7,709 bases of DNA, from positions 5,168-12,876 of the forward strand of contig PKWT01000124.1 in the NCBI GenBank assembly GCA_003132125.1, in the 5' to 3' direction. A program made the position numbers and the translations under genes. The notes below the pieces were generated by a model, which searched no databases, had not been told where the DNA came from, and was given only the letters and a program-made list of their open reading frames with translations. Below, piece by piece: positions 1-7,709 of the stretch; within the stretch, counting starts at the first letter, position 1; each line of letters starts with the position of its first letter. This stretch comes from Micrococcales bacterium. GTDB lineage: Bacteria; Actinomycetota; Actinomycetes; Actinomycetales; Dermatophilaceae.

Positions 1-333
1 GTCAGGGACGTTCCGGGCAGCTTCAAGGCCTGGACCCGAGGCACCGTTGTGCGCTCATGGCTGCTGGACCTCATGGTCAAAGCGCTCGAGGAAGACCACG
101 ACCTCGGTCAGATCAGGGGCTATGTCAACGACTCGGGCGAGGGGCGCTGGACCGTGGAAGAAGGCATCGCTCACGCGGTGCCGATGCCGGTCATCACGTC
201 GGCGTTGTTCGCCCGCTTCTCCTCGCGTCAGGATGACTCCCCACAGATGAAGGCCGTGGCCGCGCTGCGCTTCCAGTTCGGCGGACACGCGGTCACCAAG
301 GCCGGCGAGACCGGTGTGCTGACCGATCACTGA
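1..333 (+). CDS. gnd: 6-phosphogluconate dehydrogenase (decarboxylating), C-terminal part, partial
   Basis: This is the last 110 residues of a gene that begins before the window; the reading frame is open from base 1 to the TGA at 331-333. The family oxidises and decarboxylates 6-phosphogluconate to ribulose 5-phosphate in the cytosolic pentose phosphate pathway. The visible part is the all-helical C-terminal domain. Recognisable stretches are GYVNDSGEGRWTVEEGI (about residues 40-56 of the fragment), AVPMPVITSALFARF, and the end segment AALRFQFGGHAV. These match the short (about 300-residue) form that actinobacteria carry between dnaN and recF, rather than the long 470-residue enzyme. The cofactor-binding Rossmann domain is outside the window, so NAD or NADP preference cannot be read. 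recF starts 17 bases after the stop, so the two are probably co-transcribed. Family assignment is secure; the subtype is recalled from family knowledge and gene order. Confidence 0.9.
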   Translation, partial: VRDVPGSFKAWTRGTVVRSWLLDLMVKALEEDHDLGQIRGYVNDSGEGRWTVEEGIAHAVPMPVITSALFARFSSRQDDSPQMKAVAALRFQFGGHAVTKAGETGVLTDH

Positions 334-350
334 CCGACGGTGACGCAATC

Positions 351-1598
351 GTGCACCTGAGGCATCTGTCGGTCGTCGACTTCCGCAGCTATGCAGAGGC
401 CGAGTTGCCCCTGGCTCCCGGGGTCACCACCATGATCGGGCTCAACGGGCAGGGCAAGACCAATCTGGTTGAGGCCGTCGGCTACATAGCCACGCTTGGT
501 TCGCATCGCGTGGCCAGCGACGCGCCGTTGGTTCGTTTCGGTGCGCAACAAGCCATTGTCCGGGGCGCGGTGATCCGGGACGGGCGCGAGACGCTGGTCG
601 AGATCGAGATCAACGTCGGACGGGCGAACGGCAGCCGCAACAGGGCACGACTCAATCGCTCACCGGTCCCCCAGCCGCGCGAGGTCCTGGGGACCTTGCG
701 AACGGTGATGTTCGCGCCCGAGGACCTGGCGCTGGTCAAAGGCGACCCCTCCGAGCGGCGCCGCTTCCTGGATGAGCTCCTGGTGGCGCGGCAGCCGCGC
801 TGGGCTGGGGTGAGGGCCGACTACGACAAGGTGCTCAAGCAGCGCAACGCACTTCTGAGGTCGGCGGCGCCCGTCCTGCGCCGAGGTGCCCGACGAACCC
901 GTGACTTCTCCACAACGTCATCCACAGCTTTATCCACACCCCCTGTGGACAAAGCTGTGGATGAGACCGAGGGCGCCTTGCATACTCTGGACGTGTGGAA
1001 CACCCACCTCGCCTGGGTTGGCGCGCAGCTGCTCTACGCCCGGCTACGACTCATGCGTGACCTGGCGCCCTACCTTGCGGCTGCGTACGACGAAGTCAGT
1101 GACGTGACCTCAGATGCCCGCATCGCCTACAGGTCGTCGTTGCGAGAGGAAGCCTCCCTCGACATCGCTCGAGGCGCGGTGCCGGAGATGGATGAGCTGC
1201 ACGACGAGCTCCTGGCCTCCCTCGAGGCGGTGCGGGTCAACGAGATCGAGCGTGGCATCTCGCTGGTCGGCCCTCATCGGGACGATGTGGTGCTCACCCT
1301 GGGCCAGCTGCCGGCAAAGGGCTACGCGAGCCATGGCGAGTCCTGGTCATTCGCCCTCGGCCTTCGGCTGGCGGCGTACCAGCTGTTGCGGCACGACCTC
1401 GGCGAGGACCCCGTGTTGATCCTGGATGACGTCTTTGCCGAGCTCGACTCGGGCCGCCGCGAGCGGCTGGCCGGGTTGGTCACGGATTGTGAGCAGGTGT
1501 TGATCACGGCAGCCGTGCCCGGCGACGTGCCCAAGGTCCTGTCCAGCTCCGGCACGACGTATCGCGTGACCCTGGGTCAGGTCGACCGTGCCGACTGA
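351..1598 (+). CDS. recF: DNA replication and repair protein RecF, with an extra internal segment
   Basis: RecF is an SMC-like ATPase that binds gapped DNA with RecO and RecR and helps load RecA during gap repair and fork restart. The 415-residue product has the full family layout: N-terminal MHLRHLSVVDFRSY, Walker A GLNGQGKT (residues 30-37), ABC signature region SLVGPHRDD (304-312), and Walker B VLILDD followed by VFAELD (355-366). The GTG start is 17 bases after gnd and fits the usual RecF N-terminus; no good Shine-Dalgarno stands before it, suggesting coupling to gnd. RecF is usually 360-390 residues. The excess is about 25-30 residues, near 178-206, between QRNALLRSAAPVLRRGAR and ALHTLDVWNTHLA. 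In relatives such as the M. tuberculosis protein, as I remember it, these two blocks are almost adjacent. The extra part reads FSTTSSTALSTPPVDKAVDE and is encoded by a cluster of DnaA-box-like sites (906-964). It lies in the lid region away from the ATPase motifs, so RecF is probably functional. Confidence 0.97.
   Translation: MHLRHLSVVDFRSYAEAELPLAPGVTTMIGLNGQGKTNLVEAVGYIATLGSHRVASDAPLVRFGAQQAIVRGAVIRDGRETLVEIEINVGRANGSRNRARLNRSPVPQPREVLGTLRTVMFAPEDLALVKGDPSERRRFLDELLVARQPRWAGVRADYDKVLKQRNALLRSAAPVLRRGARRTRDFSTTSSTALSTPPVDKAVDETEGALHTLDVWNTHLAWVGAQLLYARLRLMRDLAPYLAAAYDEVSDVTSDARIAYRSSLREEASLDIARGAVPEMDELHDELLASLEAVRVNEIERGISLVGPHRDDVVLTLGQLPAKGYASHGESWSFALGLRLAAYQLLRHDLGEDPVLILDDVFAELDSGRRERLAGLVTDCEQVLITAAVPGDVPKVLSSSGTTYRVTLGQVDRAD
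906..964. promoter_or_regulatory. Cluster of five DnaA-box-like sites inside recF
   Basis: Five 9-base sites resemble the DnaA box TTWTNCACA. On the + strand: TTCTCCACA (906-914), TCATCCACA (918-926) and TTATCCACA (930-938). On the - strand: TTGTCCACA (944-952 complement) and TCATCCACA (956-964 complement). The third is the classical perfect box and the fourth is the form preferred in GC-rich actinobacteria; the others differ by one or two bases. Within each direction the starts are exactly 12 bases apart, and the two groups face each other across CCCCC (939-943). GC is about 51% (30 of 59), well below the surrounding gene. Known DnaA-box clusters serve in origins, in promoter control, or as DnaA-titrating sites. 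The main oriC is expected upstream near dnaA, so this would be an accessory site. The match to boxes is seen directly; binding by DnaA is inference. Confidence 0.65.
918..964. repeat. Near-perfect 21-base inverted repeat around CCCCC
   Basis: The left arm (918-938) and right arm (944-964) are reverse complements at 20 of 21 positions; the exception is A932 against C950. The loop is CCCCC (939-943). Complementarity stops sharply outside both ends (G917 against G965, C916 against A966), so the unit has clear borders. In DNA this gives opposed DnaA-box-like pairs. In recF mRNA it would fold into a strong stem of about 20 pairs in mid-gene. The opposite strand translates to a similar peptide (STALSTGGVDKAVD against STALSTPPVDKAVD), as expected for a palindrome of this phase. 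Confidence 0.9.
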
Positions 1599-2250
1599 CG
1601 ACCGCCCGGGTCGACGGCACCGCCGTGAGCACGTTGGCGACGACGCGCTATCGGTGGTCGGGACTGGCGCAGCGCCGAACGCTGATGTCGCCACGTCTGA
1701 TGTCACCTCGGGTGACAAACCCAGCGTGGTCGATGACCCGGCTGCGGACACGGCCGACGTGGCCGCGGCATCTGCCTTGGCTCGTGCTCGTGAAGCCGCA
1801 AGGGCCAAGGGCCTGCGCCCTGGCAGCAGGCCGATGCGCAAGAGACGAGCGCCAGGCCAACAAGGCCAAGACTCAGCAGGCTCAACGGGGTCTGGTCGCG
1901 ACCCGGCGTTGCTCGGCGACCAGATGGACCGCCTGCTGCTCGATCGTGGATGGAACGTGGATGTCGCTATTGGTGCGGTGATGGGTCGCTGGGCGGACAT
2001 CGTCGGATCGAACGTCGCCGAGCACTGCAAGCCGGTGACGTTCAGCGACGGAGTCCTGACCGTTCGCGCGGACTCGACGGCGTGGACCACCCAGATGCGG
2101 CTGATGTCGTCGTCGATCCTCGGGCGGCTCGACACCGAGGTTGGCAAGGACGCAGTCACCGAGCTTCGGGTGCAGGGACCGAGCGCGCCGTCATGGAACA
2201 GGGGGCCCCGGAAGTCGACCGGCCCCGGTCCTCGCGACACCTACGGCTGA
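1588..2250 (+). CDS. dciA: DciA-family (DUF721) replicative helicase-loading protein
   Basis: The 220-residue product belongs to the DUF721 family, now called DciA, the widespread bacterial protein that interacts with the replicative helicase DnaB and is needed for replication start; the M. tuberculosis member is Rv0004. The C-terminal half carries the conserved KH-like domain: DRLLLDRGW (residues 114-122), MGRWADIVG with the invariant-looking Trp135, DGVLTVRADSTAWTTQMRLM, and the actinobacterial ending GPSAPSWNRGPRKSTGPGPRDTYG at the stop. The first 60 residues are low-complexity and family-variable, followed by a basic helix-like stretch ASALARAREAARAKGLRPGSRP seen in relatives. The chosen GTG overlaps the recF end by 11 bases and follows a weak GGTCAGG. 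Relatives I remember are 160-190 residues, so the true start could be further inside; no strong alternative with a ribosome site was seen. It is probably translated by coupling to recF. Confidence 0.9.
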   Translation: MPTDDRPGRRHRREHVGDDALSVVGTGAAPNADVATSDVTSGDKPSVVDDPAADTADVAAASALARAREAARAKGLRPGSRPMRKRRAPGQQGQDSAGSTGSGRDPALLGDQMDRLLLDRGWNVDVAIGAVMGRWADIVGSNVAEHCKPVTFSDGVLTVRADSTAWTTQMRLMSSSILGRLDTEVGKDAVTELRVQGPSAPSWNRGPRKSTGPGPRDTYG

Positions 2251-2269
2251 CCCTCGCGACACTTGCGAG
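2230..2269 (+). repeat. 11-base direct repeat and small hairpin across the dciA stop
   Basis: CCTCGCGACAC occurs at 2230-2240, in the last codons of dciA, and again at 2252-2262 just after its TGA. The second copy forms the left side of a possible hairpin, CTCGC (2253-2257) with GCGAG (2265-2269) and a 7-base loop. No T-run follows, so it is not a standard intrinsic terminator. It may slow or partly end transcription between dciA and gyrB, or it may be incidental. Confidence 0.35.
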
Positions 2270-2325
2270 AGGCCCCGCTGCGTAGGGGGACTAGGGACTA
2301 CCGGTCTATTTACCGGAAAATGGCG

Positions 2326-2372
2326 TTGACGGGCCTCCTGAGCAACCTCTTGTCTGTCCCGACGGGTAGACT
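2326..2372 (+). promoter_or_regulatory. Possible gyrB promoter elements
   Basis: TAGACT (2367-2372) fits the actinobacterial -10 pattern TANNNT and would start transcription near 2379, leaving a leader of about 185 bases. At a normal 17-base spacing the -35 position reads AACCTC, which is poor. A good-looking -35, TTGACG (2326-2331), is 35 bases upstream of it and has only TTGTCT (2350-2355) at an 18-base spacing, which lacks the key A. A promoter somewhere here is likely from context; the exact boxes are uncertain. Confidence 0.3.
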
Positions 2373-2381
2373 CAGAGACAA
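2350..2381. repeat. TTGTCT / AGACAA dyad around the possible gyrB -10
   Basis: TTGTCT (2350-2355) and AGACAA (2376-2381) are exact inverted copies with a 20-base gap that contains the palindrome CCCGACGGG (2358-2366) and the candidate -10 TAGACT. The placement would suit an operator or a supercoiling-responsive promoter, but six-base arms can arise by chance. Confidence 0.25.
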
Positions 2382-2400
2382 TTCGGCGGCCTGCCTGACG

Positions 2401-2518
2401 AGGTGCCAGGGGACGATCCGTGTCGCATGACTCGGACTCCCGTGGGACAGCGACACGTCTGGTGTGGCCGCTTCCCGTGCCCGACCCCGGACGAAGCACC
2501 GCGATGCAGGTGCCAGGG
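2401..2518 (+). repeat. Exact 11-base direct repeat in the gyrB leader
   Basis: AGGTGCCAGGG is present at 2401-2411 and again at 2508-2518, 107 bases apart, with different flanks (G before and GAC after the first copy, C before and TCT after the second). The copies enclose the 8-base inverted repeat at 2419-2457. A chance match of this length within 300 GC-rich bases is uncommon but not negligible. Confidence 0.5.
2419..2457 (+). repeat. 8-base inverted repeat in the gyrB leader
   Basis: CGTGTCGC (2419-2426) and GCGACACG (2450-2457) are perfectly complementary, with a 23-base loop that itself contains TCCC-GT-GGGA. As RNA this gives a GC-rich 8-pair stem about 110 bases before the gyrB start. 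No T-run follows. The left arm contains the GTG of the possible leader ORF (2420), so folding would hide that start. It could be a leader hairpin or a protein-binding dyad. Confidence 0.4.
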
Positions 2519-2548
2519 TCTCGCGCGAACCACGTGACAACCGCATGA
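2420..2548 (+). CDS. Possible 42-residue leader ORF before gyrB
   Basis: A GTG at 2420 opens a 42-codon frame (starting MSHDSDSRGTATRL) that ends with TGA at 2546-2548, 16 bases before the gyrB start and just before its ribosome site. AGGGGA at 2408-2413 stands six bases before the GTG, a good Shine-Dalgarno placement. Against it, GC at the three codon positions is about 69, 64 and 71%, so there is no strong coding bias, and I recognise no family. An overlapping 36-codon frame from ATG 2427 is no better. If translated, its end so close to gyrB would allow coupling or attenuation-like control. Treat as a candidate only. Confidence 0.2.
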   Translation: MSHDSDSRGTATRLVWPLPVPDPGRSTAMQVPGSRANHVTTA

Positions 2549-2554
2549 AGCCAA

Positions 2555-2560
2555 AAGGAG
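2555..2560 (+). promoter_or_regulatory. gyrB ribosome binding site
   Basis: AAGGAG, part of AAAAGGAG, lies only four bases before the GTG at 2565. In the gyrB frame the nearest upstream stop is TGA at 2535-2537 and no other start codon lies between, so this site fixes GTG 2565 as the first possible start. The spacing is short but usable. Confidence 0.75.
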
Positions 2561-2564
2561 CACA

Positions 2565-4649
2565 GTGTCCGAGGTCAGCCCAGAGAATCTGCCCGACCCT
2601 GAGAGTGCACCCGAGGCCACGTCAGCCAAGGCACCCAAACCCCAGAGCCAGGCCTACGACGCGAGTGCCATCACTGTCCTCGAAGGGCTGGAAGCGGTCC
2701 GCAAGCGCCCCAGCATGTACATCGGCTCCACCGGCGAGCGTGGTCTGCACCACCTGGTCTGGGAGGTCGTCGACAACTCTGTGGACGAGGCGCTCGCCGG
2801 CCACGCCGACCACATCGAGGTCACCCTGCTGGCAGACGGGGGGGTCAAGGTCGTGGACAACGGCCGTGGCATCCCGACCGGCATCATGGTCGGCGAGGGC
2901 AAGCCGGCCGTCGAGGTCGTGCTCACGCAGCTGCACGCCGGCGGCAAGTTCGGCGGCGCAGGTTACACGGTCTCGGGTGGACTTCATGGAGTCGGCATCT
3001 CCGTGGTCAACGCCCTCTCTGACAGGGTCGATATCGAGGTCCGTCAGCGTGGCCACGTCTTCCGGCAGACGTTCCTGGTGGGTGTGCCCGCGGCCGACCT
3101 GTCCAAGGACGAAGCCACTGATGCGACCGGCACCACGGTCACCTTCTGGGCCAGCCCGGACATCTTCGAGACCACGACCTATGAGTACGAGACCCTGCGT
3201 GCCCGGTTCCAGCAGATGGCGTTCCTGAACAAGGGTCTGACCATCACCCTGACCGACGAGCGCCCCCGGGCCATCGAGGCGGCCGGGGACGAGGATGCGG
3301 CCGAGGGACTGGATGAGGTCGAGGTCGAGGACAAGCCGGTCAAGCCACGCATGGTCTCCTACCGCTACGAGGACGGCCTGGTCGACTACGTCAAGCACCT
3401 TGTCTCCTCCAAGCGCTCCGAGCCGGTGCACCCCGAGGTCATCTCCTTCGAGCTCGAGGACAGCGCGAAGCAGATGTCTCTCGAGGTCGCGTTGCAGTGG
3501 ACCAGCGCGTACTCCGAATCGGTTCACACCTACGCCAACACCATCAACACCCACGAGGGTGGCACCCACGAAGAGGGCTTCCGGGCGGCGATGACCAAGC
3601 TGGTCAACGACTTCGCCCGCAACCAGAAGCTCCTCAAGGACAAGGATGAGAACCTCACCGGTGACGACATCCGCGAAGGCCTGACCGCCGTCATCTCGGT
3701 CAAGCTCGCCGAGCCGCAGTTCGAGGGACAGACCAAGACCAAGCTCGGCAACTCCGAGGTCAAGGGGTTCGTCCAACACGCCATGACCGACGAGCTCGGC
3801 CACTGGTTGAGCGCCCACCCCAACGAGGGGAAGGACATCGTCCGTAAGTCCGTCCAGGCGGCTGCGGCTCGGATGGCGGCCCGCAAGGCCCGCGAGGCAA
3901 CGCGCCGCAAGGGTCTGCTCGAGTCCGGCGGGCTACCGGGCAAGCTCCGTGACTGCCAGAGCAGCGACCCCACGATCAGCGAGGTCTTCATCGTCGAGGG
4001 TGACTCCGCCGGCGGTTCTGCGGTTCGGGGTCGCAACCCGCACAACCAGGCGATCCTGCCGATCCGCGGCAAGATCCTCAACGTCGAGAAGGCCCGCATC
4101 GACAAGGTGCTGGCCAACAATGAGGTCCAGGCACTCATCTCGGGCTTCGGCACCGGCATCGGCGAGGACTTCGACCTGGCCAAGGCGCGCTATCACAAGA
4201 TCGTCCTGATGGCCGACGCCGATGTGGACGGCCTGCACATCCGGACCCTCTTGCTGACGTTGCTGTTCCGCTTCATGCGTCCACTGATCGAGGCCGGCTA
4301 CGTCTACCTCGCGCAGCCGCCGCTCTTCCGCCTCAAGTGGAGCAACCACCCGCACGAATACGCCTACTCCGACCGTGAACGCGACTCATTGGTCCAGGCC
4401 GGGGTGAGCCAGGGATGGCGACTGCCCAAAGACGCAGGTATCCAGCGTTACAAGGGTCTTGGCGAGATGGACTACCAGGAGCTGTGGGAGACCACGATGG
4501 ACCCCGACCACCGCATTCTTCTCCAGGTCACCCTCGATGACGCCGCGGCCGCGGACGAGATCTTCGCGATTCTCATGGGCGAGGACGTCGAGAGCCGCCG
4601 CAGCTTCATCCAGCGCAACGCCCGCGACGTGAGATTCCTTGACATCTGA
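2565..4649 (+). CDS. gyrB: DNA gyrase subunit B
   Basis: GyrB is the ATPase subunit of the A2B2 gyrase that introduces negative supercoils ahead of forks and RNA polymerase; it is the target of aminocoumarins. The 694-residue protein is complete. The GHKL ATPase domain shows Asn71 in VVDNSVDEA, DNGRGIP (98-104), and the ATP lid GGKFGGAGYTVSGGLHGVG. The transducer domain has the QTK loop, QTKTK at 389-393. The TOPRIM domain has the catalytic EGDSAGGS (Glu478) and the metal site DADVDG (Asp551, Asp553, Asp555). It ends in the typical RDVRFLDI. Residues 1-30 are a disordered Pro/Ala/Glu-rich leader before ITVLEGLEAVRKRPSMYIG. An acidic insert at about 232-262 sits in the first domain at a place where other actinobacterial GyrB proteins also vary. 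There is a strong ribosome site and a 50-base gap to gyrA, so the two subunits are surely one operon. The short form without the proteobacterial insert is as expected. Confidence 0.99.
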   Translation: MSEVSPENLPDPESAPEATSAKAPKPQSQAYDASAITVLEGLEAVRKRPSMYIGSTGERGLHHLVWEVVDNSVDEALAGHADHIEVTLLADGGVKVVDNGRGIPTGIMVGEGKPAVEVVLTQLHAGGKFGGAGYTVSGGLHGVGISVVNALSDRVDIEVRQRGHVFRQTFLVGVPAADLSKDEATDATGTTVTFWASPDIFETTTYEYETLRARFQQMAFLNKGLTITLTDERPRAIEAAGDEDAAEGLDEVEVEDKPVKPRMVSYRYEDGLVDYVKHLVSSKRSEPVHPEVISFELEDSAKQMSLEVALQWTSAYSESVHTYANTINTHEGGTHEEGFRAAMTKLVNDFARNQKLLKDKDENLTGDDIREGLTAVISVKLAEPQFEGQTKTKLGNSEVKGFVQHAMTDELGHWLSAHPNEGKDIVRKSVQAAAARMAARKAREATRRKGLLESGGLPGKLRDCQSSDPTISEVFIVEGDSAGGSAVRGRNPHNQAILPIRGKILNVEKARIDKVLANNEVQALISGFGTGIGEDFDLAKARYHKIVLMADADVDGLHIRTLLLTLLFRFMRPLIEAGYVYLAQPPLFRLKWSNHPHEYAYSDRERDSLVQAGVSQGWRLPKDAGIQRYKGLGEMDYQELWETTMDPDHRILLQVTLDDAAAADEIFAILMGEDVESRRSFIQRNARDVRFLDI

Positions 4650-4699
4650 CGTCAAACCAGGCCGCAGGTTTTCCGCCATACAGAACGAAGGACAAGAGC

Positions 4700-7338
<2,639 letters not shown>

Positions 7339-7342
<4 letters not shown>

Positions 7343-7709
7343 CTACGGCAGGCCAGAGCGGCACTTCTCTACGCGCTGAGGGCTCCCCGCGCTCCGCCGA
7401 GGCGGCCGGTGACATGTCGAGACAAGACGCTGCCCGATCTTCAGCACCTCGGCGGGTCAAGCTCAGTGTCTCGCGGGTCGACCCTTGGTCGGTGATGAAG
7501 CTGGCGTTCCTGCTTTCGGTCGCCGTTGGCATCGCCGGCGTCGTCATGGTGGCAGCGCTGTGGATGATCCTGTCCGGCATGGGCGTGTTCGCGGATATCA
7601 ACCGCACCGTCGAAGAGGTGCTGAACTCCAGCAACGGCTCCACGTTCGACCTCATGGACTACATCGGCTTGGGTCGCGTGGTCTCACTGTCGATCGTCAT
7701 CGGTGTCAT
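7339..7709 (+). CDS. DUF3566 membrane protein, N-terminal part, partial
   Basis: This frame runs off the window; 123 residues are visible. Its GTG (7339-7341) overlaps the gyrA TGA as GTGA, with GGGAGG at 7327-7332 six bases upstream, so it is probably translated by re-initiation after gyrA. The first 40 residues are polar, Ser/Ala/Arg-rich and likely cytosolic. Then comes the family signature VKLSVSRVDPWSVMKLAFLLSV (split here as VKLSVSRVDPWSV, residues 40-52, and MKLAFLLSV, 53-61), a membrane helix at about 56-78, the GVFADINRTVEEV extracytoplasmic segment, and FDLMDYIGLGRVVSL (103-117) leading into a second helix that is cut. This is the DUF3566 family typically found after gyrA in actinobacteria (M. 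tuberculosis Rv0007 is the positional relative). Its function is not known to me; the position suggests only co-expression with gyrase. Confidence 0.9.

Larger units (their letters stand above)
2251..2564 (+). other. dciA-gyrB intergenic region, likely gyrB promoter and leader
   Basis: This 314-base gap is the only long non-coding stretch in the window and breaks the otherwise tight spacing, so gyrB probably has its own promoter here. It contains a small post-dciA hairpin (2253-2269), a short dyad CCGGT/ACCGG (2301-2316), a possible -10 (2367-2372) inside a TTGTCT/AGACAA dyad, an exact 11-base direct repeat (2401-2411, 2508-2518), an 8-base inverted repeat (2419-2426, 2450-2457), a possible small leader ORF (2420-2548), and the gyrB ribosome site. 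No tRNA, no known riboswitch and no DnaA-box cluster is visible. Supercoiling-sensitive control of gyrB is known in other actinobacteria; whether it works through these elements is inference. Confidence 0.6.

Noticed and set aside
994..1002. TGTGGAACA as a sixth DnaA-box-like site after the cluster
   Set aside because: It has two mismatches, is out of the 12-base phase, and encodes the conserved DVWN of RecF.
2301..2316. CCGGT-CTATTT-ACCGG dyad as an operator
   Set aside because: Five-base arms in GC-rich DNA are expected by chance, with no second copy or clear link to a promoter.
2780..2788. TGTGGACGA in gyrB, one base off a DnaA box
   Set aside because: It encodes the conserved VDE of VVDNSVDEA, is isolated, and is fully explained by protein conservation. 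The same holds for CGTGGACAA at 2852-2860 in VVDNG.
3259..3350. Acidic stretch in GyrB as a novel insertion
   Set aside because: Other actinobacterial GyrB proteins carry variable acidic segments at this place, so it is ordinary variation.
2622..3818. Long reverse-strand open frame of 398 codons opposite gyrB
   Set aside because: It is a shadow of gyrB caused by high third-position GC; the peptide resembles no family. The same applies to reverse frames at 1347-2240 and 5921-6820.
4654..4671. AAACC/GGTTT hairpin between gyrB and gyrA as a terminator
   Set aside because: The stem is only five pairs, three of them A-T, the following T-run is very short, and gyrB-gyrA are expected to be co-transcribed.

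Overview
The window is GC-rich, has high GC at third codon positions, and uses GTG as the start codon of all five genes whose start is visible. Gene order and protein signatures place it in the replication-origin neighbourhood of an actinobacterial chromosome: gnd, recF, dciA (DUF721), gyrB, gyrA, DUF3566 membrane protein. A Micrococcales member, perhaps near Intrasporangiaceae, is my guess from the look of the proteins; it cannot be settled here. In this conserved arrangement dnaA, oriC and dnaN would lie just upstream of position 1.

Layout, all on the + strand. 1-333: 3' end of a short-form 6-phosphogluconate dehydrogenase. 351-1598: RecF, with an extra in-frame segment in its middle. 1588-2250: the DciA-type helicase-loading protein, overlapping recF by 11 bases. 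2251-2564: a 314-base spacer that should carry the gyrB promoter and leader; it holds several short repeats, an inverted repeat and a possible 42-codon leader ORF. 2565-4649: GyrB. 4700-7342: GyrA, after a 50-base gap. 7339 to the end: start of a DUF3566 membrane protein, overlapping gyrA by four bases (GTGA).

The genes form a DNA replication and topology block: RecF (gap repair and fork restart), DciA (helicase loading), and both gyrase subunits. No mobile element, CRISPR array, tRNA or rRNA is visible.

The most striking structure is inside recF at 906-964. Five 9-base DnaA-box-like sites stand exactly 12 bases apart, three in one direction and then two in the other. One is the perfect TTATCCACA and one the perfect TTGTCCACA (reverse strand). 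The inner four form a near-perfect 21-base inverted repeat around CCCCC. The element is read in frame as an extra loop of RecF and supplies the only in-frame TTA codon I found in the window. It looks like a DnaA-binding cluster placed in a coding sequence; its function is unproven.
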